Of a stretch of DNA of 64,000 nt, positions 22,601-31,300 are shown in pieces. Position numbers and translations under genes: made by a program. How positions within the stretch are numbered: position 1 is the first letter of the stretch; each line of letters opens with the position of its first letter. The notes beneath the pieces are model-generated. The model was not told the origin of the DNA. It made no database searches and saw only the letters and a program-made list of their open reading frames with translations. Origin of the DNA: Pleodorina starrii (Eukaryota > Chlorophyta > Chlorophyceae > Chlamydomonadales > Volvocaceae); assembly GCA_030267565.1 (NCBI GenBank), contig BRXU01000019.1, positions 1,662,501 to 1,726,500 of the forward strand. Direction: 5' to 3'.

Positions 22601-25600
22601 CACCCGCCCATCCGTGCAGCCCCCCGCCCCCACCCCCCACACCCCCCACACACGCACCCTGCACGAATGCCGCCGCGGTGCGGTGCAGTGGCAGGTGCGG
22701 CGACACCTCCAGCTCCCCCGCCAACAGCCCCTCGTACACATCCCCGGCAGCGGACAGCCGCCACCGCCGCCGCCGCGGGGCGCCCGCCCCCGACCCGGGT
22801 CCCAGAACCGTCTCGGGCCCCTCAGCGGCCTCCGGCCCCGCCGCGCTGGCACCGCTACGCGCCAGTCGGTCGCTGCACCACTCCTCACACGCCTCTACCG
22901 CCTGCCTGCGGTCGTCGGCGGCCGGGGGAAGGGAAGGGGGGGAGGTGGGACGGTTTTAAAACGTCTTGCAGCGAAGGAAGCCAGGAGGCGACCGGGATGG
23001 GGGGGGGGGGCGCAGTGCAGGGGCGGGGGCTCGCTGAGACCGCAATGCGTCTCAAGCCGTCTCAGCCGTCTTCTGCCGTCTCATGCTCACCGTAAATCCT
23101 ACTTACTTTGCCGCGCAGTACAGCAGGTCCAACCGTCGTACAACACGCTCCTCCTCCGAACCCCCGGAGCTGCCTCCCCTGCTGCTGCTGCCGCCGCTGC
23201 TGCTGCCGCCGCCGCCGCTCCTAGCCGCCGCCGCCGCGGGCCTCCCCCCCGCCAACGTCGTGAGCAGCTCCATGACGCATGCGGTGACGACGTACTCGGC
23301 GGAGCAGGCGAGGGGCACCCGGAAGGCCGCCCGCTCCTCCACATCGCCAGAGACCTTGCGCCGGTGGGGAAGGATGGCCTGAAGGCAGCACGCGGGGGGG
23401 CGGTCAGGGAGTGATGAGCTCCTTTATATAACAATGAGTCACTGCGGACGTTGTTGATCAAGCTGCTGCAGCCGCTGAACCTCGGGGGCGGGGGCGTGGG
23501 TAAACAAAAGGAGATAACGCAGCCTGAGGGACGAACACGGCGTTAGCGCCTCCCCCCCTCCTTCCCGACTTCGATGTATGGACTTCACACGGCTATCTAG
23601 GGGGGGGGGCTGGTCGGTCGTTGCAACCAACCAACCAGTACCAACGACGCATCGCACGCTCAAGCCAAGCCCCCCTCGCTTGCTGGCTGGCTGGCTGGCT
23701 GGCTCCCTCCCTCACTCGCCTGCAGCGGCCTGACGCATCGGCCCAGGAAGGCCTCCCCCCACAGCTCCTGACTGGACAGCAGGTGAAGGGCAGCCGCCGA
23801 GTGGTGCACCAGCGTGGAGAAGTCCTAAGGGGGGGGAGGGGAGGTGGTGCGGGGGGGAGGAGGGTAGGTGGGGGGGTGTGCAAGGGAGAGAGAGCCAAGT
23901 TAGATGAGGCACAGCTGACGGGCTGACGACACGCGCGGAGGGGGGCGAGGAGGGAGAGGGCGAGGGGGAGAGCGAGAGAGAGAGGGAGCAGGGGAGCAGG
24001 AGGGCGGGAACGGAGGACCGGGGCTGGCGGATGTGGGCCGTTGGCGGAGCAGGTACCGTGTACGGTGGGGTCGTGCTTTGGGTACCGCACCGGTATTCGA
24101 CTTGGCTTAGGGGGCCACCGGCTTGGGGCCCTCCGCTGCGGTTACGTTTTTCTCACCCACCCACCGGCCAACCTGCGGCCGCTGCAACCGACTGCCGGGG
24201 CGCTGCGCCGTTACTGCGCACAGGCTGCCGCCACAAGCGCCCCCAGCGCCACCCACGACCCACCTACAGCCCGCCGCCGACCTGTACCAAGACGGCCAGT
24301 CCCACCCCCACCCAATTTCCCACCACCACCTCCGTTCCGCCGCTGCGGTATCACATCACCGTTGGTTGTGGTGGTGGTTGTGGTTGTGGTGGCGGTGGGA
24401 TCTTTACTTACCACTCCCTCCCTCCCTCCCTCCCTCAACTCAGCTCACCGACGCCATCCGCCGCATGGCGTCCAAAATGGCGCTCAGCCGCTGCTCCGAA
24501 ACCCCCTCCCGGACGGAGGAAGCGGCGGGGCCGCCTCGTCCGCCTCGCCCGCCTCGTCCGCCGCCGCCCTCCCGCTCCCGCTCCCTCTCCGCCTTCCCTC
24601 CCAGTTCGTCCACGAAGGCCCCGGTGACGTAGGCCAGTACCGACAGGTGGGTCTCGAGAACCCGCTGCTCCTGAACCAGTCTGCGGTGGAGGACCGGGGC
24701 CGGGGGGTAATTAAAACGGCCCGGGACGGGGGCCGGGGCCAAGGACGTGAGGGTAATACACGCGGGGAGGCGGGGGGGAGGGAGTTATCCACGTATAGGG
24801 GGGAGACGGATAGAAAGATGATGTTACAGCAGATGAGACCTGGAGGGGGGGGCGGAAAACCATATGGGAAACACATGGAAAACCAGACCCCAATAATTAA
24901 ACCAACAGCCAATTAAGAAACCAATAACCAATTATCAATAACCAATTATCGTCGACAACCAATCACGAAACTGAAACTGACCAGTGTATCGAAAGTACGC
25001 GATGGATGCAATCACCCCCCCCCCGAATCTCACCTGACCGTCACCTCCTCCGAATTGAACAGCTGCACCACAATCCGGTCCAAGATACCGCACAGCGGGT
25101 GCCGCCCCGAAGAGCCGCCGCCACCGCCGCCGCCGCCGCCGGCCTCCTCCGGGCCTGGGGCCCCGGTACCACCACCCGCGTCCGCCCCTGCCCCCGCACC
25201 CGCCCCTGCCCCCGCACCCGCCCCCGGACTCGAGGGGGCCAGGCCGGCGACCTCGGACAACATGGGCGCGTAGCACTCCATCAGGTGTACGGCAGTGTCG
25301 TACTTGAACCCGGGGTCGTACAGCAGCAGGAGCAGCAGGGAGGTGAGGTGCTGTTGCGGCTCGGGGTGCAGACAGCGCAGGCCGCGGGTCCAGCGTCGGA
25401 GCAGGCAGTCCTGGGGGTGAGGCGGTTGGGGCGAGGCGTGGGCGGGGTAGGGTACGGGTGGGAGTAGAGCAAGATAAGCTCTACCGTAGCAAGAGGCAAG
25501 CTGGGAGAGGAACAAAGGACCAAACGCTCTCTCCGCGCGTTGCCCTTACCTGCTGGCAACTCCCCCCCTTAGCTCAGGCCTAGCTGGCACCTTTCCTTCC

Positions 25601-27683
25601 CTTCCCTTCCCGTAGGAGGGGTCCCACCTGGCGCGTCTCCGTCTCAGTCGCGCAGCTGCCTGCCGCCTGTTGCGGCAACCGCGCCGTCACCTCCCGCGCC
25701 TGCGCCAGGTACGCCTCGGCAGCCCGCATAACGGCGTCGACGCCCGCCTCATCCGCCTCCGCCTCCGTCGCTGCCGCTGCCGCCGCCGCCGGCGCCGCGG
25801 CGGCGCCGCCGCCCACCTCCCACAGCTGTCTCTCCCGCAGGCGCTGCATGCGCTGCGCCGTCGCCGCCGCCACCGCCGCCTCCCGCATTCGCACCGGCAC
25901 CTCCTGCAGCTCACCCTCGCCCTCGCCTTCCAAGTCTCCCAACCGCTGCGCCTCCAGCGACGTGGCTGGCAACGGCCGCTCCAGCACTTGGCGCTGCTGC
26001 GGCGGCGTCAGCCGCTGATGCTGCTGCGGCGGCGTCAGCCGCTGATGCTGCTGCGGCGGCGTCAGCCGCTGATGCTGCTGCGGCGGCGTCAGCCGCTGAT
26101 GCTGCTGCGGCGGCGGCGGCGGCCCGCCGGGCTGCTCCTGCTGCTGCTGCGGAGCTTCGGAGCTGGCGTCCTGCTGCTGCAGCCCGTTGATTGCCGGTTG
26201 GGAGGAGGGAGGACGCTCTTCCGGCGGCGGCGGCGGGAGAGGTAGTGGGGACGACGGCTGCGGGTGGGGGTGCGGGTGCTGGTCTTGATGGTGGGTGTGG
26301 GGGGCCGGGAGCAGCGGCCGGCGCAGCATGTCGCTCAGCGGCCGGCGCAGCGGCGCCAGGGCGGCGAAGCGCTGCAGCCAGCCGCACAGCACCGCGGCGT
26401 CGCGGCGCCGCGCGGAGCTGCAGAGGACGCCGCTGCACTGACCTGCCGCGTGGATAGGGTGGGATGGGATGGTATGGGATAAAAAAAGATACCGCAGCGA
26501 GGGATGCGATGGGTTGGGGGCAGGAGGGACATGGGGGTCATCGAGGGGGGCTGGGAGGCGGAAAGACGTGTGGTGCGGGGCCCGGGGGGGGGTGGGGGGT
26601 CGATGCTGCCGTGCCGTGTGTCAGGGAGGGGAGGGGGAGGGGGCGATACTGAAGCTGCGGAGCGGTGGAGGCCCATCCCCGCATCGCCGCGGCCGCCCCA
26701 CCAGGCAGGCAGGCAGCCGCCCATCTACCCACCCAGCCAGCCAGCCTCAAGCACTGCCAGGCTCCGGCTTCACTTGCGTCGCCTCCGCCCCATCGCTGCG
26801 GCATGATCGTAACGGTATTACCACCCACCCACCCACCCACCCAGGCACATGGTGAGGCGCGCCAGTGCGGCCTCCAGCACCGCCTCCAGCAGGGCACGTG
26901 GTTTCGGAGCCAGCAGCTGCTCCAGCGGAACCACGCGCCGCCCCGGCTGGTGGGCGGGACAACAGCCTGCGAACAGGACATGGGTTCAGACATGGGTCTA
27001 GAGCGGGAGGGGAGGAGGAGGTGGAAACACGGGCGGGGGCCCCCCTCCCTCCCTCCCTGCCCCCCGGGCGCAGTCTTCTCAGCCAGGAGCGGCACCGGCG
27101 GCGGGCGCACCCTCAAGGCGCCACGCTGACAGGTCGCCGCAGTCGCAGCAGCCTCCGGAGGGCGAGCGGTACTGGATCCAGTCGTGGTTCTCGTGGCCGC
27201 CTGCCTTGAAGCAGGCCACACACACAGCGCTGGAGGTCGTCAGCTGGCAGGTGCGGCACCTGCAGGGACAGGGACCAAGGGGAAGGGGGGGACGGGCGGG
27301 CGGTACAGAAAGCAGCCCAAAAGAGCAGGCTGACTGGCTGATATATTCGTACCTGTACGCCAGGGCTCCCGCAGGCCAGATCGCCGTGCATTGTCCCGCG
27401 CAGTCCGTGGGCGCAAGCGCGGCAAGGTAGGCATCGAAGCCTCTTGTTTGATTTGTGGATTGGCACAGGATGTGCTCGCAGTCCTGCGTCGCGGGGGGGG
27501 GGCGGGTCGCACGCGTGGAGCTTGAGCTATCGTACCGTCCGTCAACCCCACCGGACACAGCGACGTGTCCCAGAACCAGGAGGGCAGGACCAAAAGCCAT
27601 GCGTAAGGTTGGAAACAGATATTGAATCCGTTCACCACGGCCAGGTAAAGAGAAACACCCTTCCGGTCAGATTGTGACGACAT
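10796..27683 (-). CDS. PRT6: PRT6/UBR-type E3 ubiquitin ligase (N-recognin)
   Basis: N-degron pathway ligase that binds destabilising N-termini and ubiquitinates the protein. Exons from the 5' end: 27683-27636 (tentative), 27483-27353, 27259-27111, 26966-26841, 26442-25628, 25410-25034, 24680-24449, 23824-23720, 23378-23107, 22905-22658, 22169-22009, 21688-21644, 21451-21392, 21054-20970, 20626-20385, 19784-19698, 19324-18998, 18697-16996, 16556-15664, 15266-13601, 13212-13004, 12860-11871, 11526-11268, 10944-10796. Phase holds throughout, giving about 3,125 residues. The UBR box is at about 46-118 (AYRCRTCQ, GGHENHDW, GGCCDCGDLSAW), the UBR core carries SPHLPLHRT, a RING-H2 is split by an insert (ECVVCRE, HCCGHLIHTHCF, FLCPVCRR), and the C-terminal UBR autoinhibitory domain starts near 2990 (CPECGAKPDNPALCLLTG, PYLDAHGDEDLDLRRGRPLY). 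I see no ClpS-like type-2 domain, which favours PRT6 over UBR1. The start codon and first donor are uncertain. One intron has a GC donor (23719). Confidence 0.95.
13566..13600 (+). repeat. (CA)n microsatellite at a splice donor
   Basis: The CA run on the plus strand is a GTGTGT run on the PRT6 sense strand. It starts exactly at the 5' splice site of the intron 13600-13213, so the donor is the first GT of the repeat. Confidence 0.85.
15319..15347 (+). repeat. dispersed GGTCAGGGAG/CTCCTTTATA element, copy 1 (partial)
   Basis: Copy of a dispersed motif also found at 23402-23444 and 56932-56974. It reads GGTCAGGGAG, five bases, then GCTCCTTTATA, and diverges after that. It lies in the PRT6 intron 15663-15267. 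Confidence 0.75.
23402..23444 (+). repeat. dispersed GGTCAGGGAG/CTCCTTTATA element, copy 2
   Basis: Full-length copy of about 43 bases that ends in an ACAAYGAGTCAYTG segment shared with the copy at 56932. GGAG and CTCC can pair as a short stem. It lies in the PRT6 intron 23719-23379. Confidence 0.8.
24785..24799 (-). repeat. CCTATACGTGGATAA intronic motif, minus copy
   Basis: Reverse-orientation copy of a motif that recurs in the ankyrin-RCC1 introns at 30301, 31529, 32395 and 32459. It lies in the PRT6 intron 25033-24681, in the sense orientation of that gene. Confidence 0.7.
25992..26099 (-). repeat. 27-bp coding minisatellite in PRT6
   Basis: Four tandem 27-base units (25992-26018, 26019-26045, 26046-26072, 26073-26099), the first with one base difference. 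They keep frame and encode four copies of the nonapeptide PPQQHQRLT between the UBR box and the UBR core. Confidence 0.9.
26479..26506 (+). repeat. GATACCGCAGCG dispersed motif, representative copy
   Basis: GATAAAAAAAGATACCGCAG followed by CGAGGGATG. Related copies occur on either strand at 661-700, 2698-2725, 3734-3746, 5884-5895, 20661-20700, 24341-24352, 26794-26804, 30090-30117 and 30841-30856. All of these fall in my predicted introns. The consensus is roughly an A-rich run, then GATACCGCAGCG, then AAGGGA. Confidence 0.7.
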
Positions 27684-28348
27684 GGCCTGCTGCCTATCCA
27701 GTAATCCAGCGCAAGCACGGTTGCCAAGTCAATTGCGCCAGTCGACTAGTGGTGTATCGTCACAAATGGTTCCGATCCACCATCTTTGTTTCCTTCTAGA
27801 GACTCGACTAGCAGTCCCGACAGCCGGATTGTGAGTATGAAGCGTCAGATCATGGATACAACATCGCTTTCATCCAACCTTGATCCACGCGTCCATCCTG
27901 CAGAGCCTGAAGCCTCCTTGGCTTCTACCAGCTCAGCCGTTAAACATCGCGGTTTGGGGTTTGTTTTTTGCAACCCAATCCTGTGAATAAAATAGTGACC
28001 GCAAGCGATTTAAAAATTGAACCTGTGATCATGCGAATAGGCAGCTAACGAGTCGCCAGTTGCGAGAAAAGGATGATGAACGGCAACCTGACGGCAACCG
28101 GGCAACGGTAGTCGACTGGCCGTATTCTTTGTGGGCTCCCGATCATACTCACTTACTCGTTTTTCTAAAAACTGCCACGTATTTGGCACCCGCATCGGGC
28201 CACTGGACATCGAGTTCTGCACCCGCAACCCTACACTTGATGCGATTGAGCCTGGGCTGACCTTACCGGTACCGGCCGCTTCATGCTGAACTCACCACGC
28301 TATCCATGTGCTACATCATAACGTTCAAAGCAGCGCTACCCACATAAT
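27684..28348. promoter_or_regulatory. bidirectional promoter region, PRT6 / ankyrin-RCC1
   Basis: 665 bases between the presumed start codons of two divergent genes. The stretch is clearly less GC-rich than the gene bodies. No RNA gene, TATA box or coding exon could be recognised. The open frame at 27786-27986 matches nothing I know. Part is likely to be 5' UTR for both genes, and an undetected upstream PRT6 exon cannot be excluded. Confidence 0.5.
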
Positions 28349-31300
28349 ATGGCCACCCTCGTGGAGGTCGTCAAGCACGGCAGCGCGCTGCACGTGGAGG
28401 CGGCTGTACAGAAGCTCACAGGACAACTCAACAAGTACGCCCCCGCACCGGGGATGGGCTGGGGCCCCCGCGCTGGCCCACGGGCCCTCACCCTTGCCCA
28501 CATCACCCCCTGGGACGCGCTGCCGGCCCCTACAGTCCACAGCAGTCCACGAATCCTGACACCCCCACCTCCACTCCCACTCCCACCACCACCACCACGG
28601 GGGCCCTCACATCACCTACATCACCTCCTCGTAGGCCCAACAGCAGCGAGGTTTACCCGCTTCATGTGGCCGTGTGGCGCAACCACCTGCCCATCCTCGA
28701 GCGCCTGCTGGAGGCCGGAGCCTGGACCCACTGCACCGATGGGGAGAGCGGCTGGTGGGTTCGAAAGGGGCCGCGGCCCGAAAGGGGCCCGAAAAGGGGC
28801 CGCGCGCGTCGCACCACCCAGCGATCTGGGCGGAGCGGCGGGGCCCTCCCGCTTGACGGTGCGGAAGGCCTCCCTACAACCGGTGGTGGTGCTGCTGATG
28901 ATGCTGATGCGGGGCAGTTGGCGCCCGGCCTGTGCACACAAACACCAGCTGCAACGCGCCGCCTGCGCCCCGCCCCGCCCCGGCCGAGGCAGCGCAGCAC
29001 AACCGGCTGTCTCAAACGTGCCAAGCCGGGTGGCCTCCCCGCCTCGGCCCCCTCAACACGCCCGGATGTGTCCCCTCCCTGGCGCCTCTGCCCCCCCCCC
29101 AGGACCCCCCTGCACCGCGCCCTGTACCTGGGCCACCTGGCGGCGGCCGCCAAGCTGCTGCAGGCGGGTCACGAACGGACTGACTGACTGACTGAGCGAC
29201 TGAGTGACGGACGGACGGGCGGGGGGGGACGGGGAGGGGGAGAGGGGCGGAAGGGCGGGTGGACCGCCTGACGGGGTGGATAGCTGCTGGGTGTTAGGCG
29301 GCGGATGAAGCCCTTCCTGTGACCTGCTACCGTGTTGGAGGTGGAAGCGCCCGCCCGGGCACCGCCTGGTGGTGCAATGGGCACTGGCTTCGTGTTGCAG
29401 CGGAGCTCTTGAGTCAGTGGGGGGTGGGGACTTCCCCGGGATGGGGGCTGCCAGAGGAGATGGGGAGGGGAAGGGGGAGGGGGAGCTGGCCTTGGGTGGG
29501 GGAGGGGCGCGGTTGGCCCGGTCCCAAGCAGCGCAAGGGGGGCGGCGGTCTGTGGGGCGGCAGTCCGCGCACTGCGCAAACCCAAGGCGAGGCGAGGCCC
29601 AAGACCCTTGTGGGTTAGGGCCTGCTCCGAAGCCGCGCGCGCAACCGGCCTTCACACTCACTGCTGGTACATCTCAGTGTTTGCTCCATTCAAAGCACAC
29701 TTCTCTGCTGCTGCTCCTGCCGCCGATTCTCTCCCCTTTTGCTGCTGCTGCCGCTGGCGCTGCTACGGCGGATGTTGATGCCGCTGATGTTGCCTTGGCC
29801 GCTGCAGGCGGGGGCGTCCACCGAGGCCGCCGATTCACAGGTAGGTGAGGGAAGAAGGGGGGGACAGGGGGAGGTGGCGCCGCGCTGCAGTCAGAGGGCC
29901 GAGGGGGCTCACCGGTGGCGGTGGATTCCAGGGCGCGCAGGTTCGAACCCCGACAGACGCGAAACTGGCCGTCTGTCGACCTTTCCCTGCCGTGTTCGCC
30001 GCCCCCGCCTTCCTATCGCCCGATGCCATATCATTCGTGGTTTTGCCGCTGCTCCTGTCGCCCTCCCTCCCATCTTCCGCCGTCTGCATCCCTTTGCTGC
30101 GGTCTCCCTTTTCTTTACCCCCCCCCCTTTCCGCCGGCCTTTGCTCTACATTTGCTCTACCGCATTTCACACCCTCCCCCTGTTCCAGTACCAACGACGC
30201 ATCGCACTCTGTACACTTCCCCCCTGGGCCCCTATCCCCCGGGACCCGCATCTGACCCCGTCCTCCTCCTCCTCCTTCTCCTCTCCCTCTTCCCCCGGCC
30301 GGCCTATACGTGGATAACCCCCCCCACAGGGTCGTACCCCGGTGGACCTGGTGTCTTCGGAGCTGCGGCGCCTCCCCGCGGAGGGCTCTGGCCGCTGCAG
30401 CGTCATTTTCAGTTGGGGCAGTGGGGCCAACTACCAGCTGGGAACGGGTGGGTGGCGGGGTGGGTGGGTGGGTGGCGGGGCGGGTGGGTGGGTGGCGGGG
30501 TGAGGGAAGGAGGGAGGGAGGGTGGCGGGGCGGATGGGTGGCTGGGAACGGGTGGGTGGCTGGGTGGGTGGTTGGTTGGCTGGGTGGCTGGGTCAGGGAG
30601 GGAGGGTAGGAGGGTAGGAGGGTGGATGGCGGGGGGGGTGGGTGGCTGGGTGGCTGGGTCAGGGACGGTGGGTGGGTGGGTGGCTGGGAACGGGTGGGTG
30701 GCTGGGTGGGTGGGTGACTGGGTGGGTGGGTGAGGGAAGGAGGGAGGGAGGGAGGGTGGGTGGGTGGATGACAAGGTGTATAGATGGGTGGGTGGGGATG
30801 GGTGGGTGGGTAGCTGGGTGGGTGAAGGAGGTAATGAAGGAGATGCCGCAGCGGAGGGAGGGGGAGGGGGAGGGAGGCCGCCCGGGTTTTGAGCGCCAGC
30901 GCGACGGGCGTTGGGGGGATTGGAGGTAACAAGGGGCAGGGAGGAGGAACGTGTCAGGAGGTGCCAGTCTGCGGCCCGGATGGGGGACCCCGTTCCGCGG
31001 CGCCGGCCGCCGCTTGTTCCACGTGTGGGGCCGGAGAAGCGTATGGGCCTGAAACGTTTTCTCAGCCCCGTAATATCACATGCGTGTGTGTGGGGGGGGG
31101 GTGTCAGAGCCTACATCGCCGCGCATGCGACATACGGTACCTCCCGAGTATCGATTGCTACTCTACGGTACCTACTGCTTGCTGAACTCCGTTCCCTTCC
31201 GGCCTTCTGCAGGCTCCACCGACTTCCATTTGAACCCGCTGCGAGTCGAGGCGCTGCAGGTGCGTCGTGTGTGTGGAGGGGTTGGGTGGGTGAAGGGGGG

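Noticed and set aside
25992..26099. Possible CRISPR-like array
   Set aside because: The repeats are directly adjacent with no unique spacers, are in frame within a conserved eukaryotic gene, and no cas-like genes are present.
27786..27986. 66-codon plus-strand frame upstream of the ankyrin-RCC1 gene
   Set aside because: No recognisable sequence, no splice link to the gene, and it lies in the presumed shared promoter.
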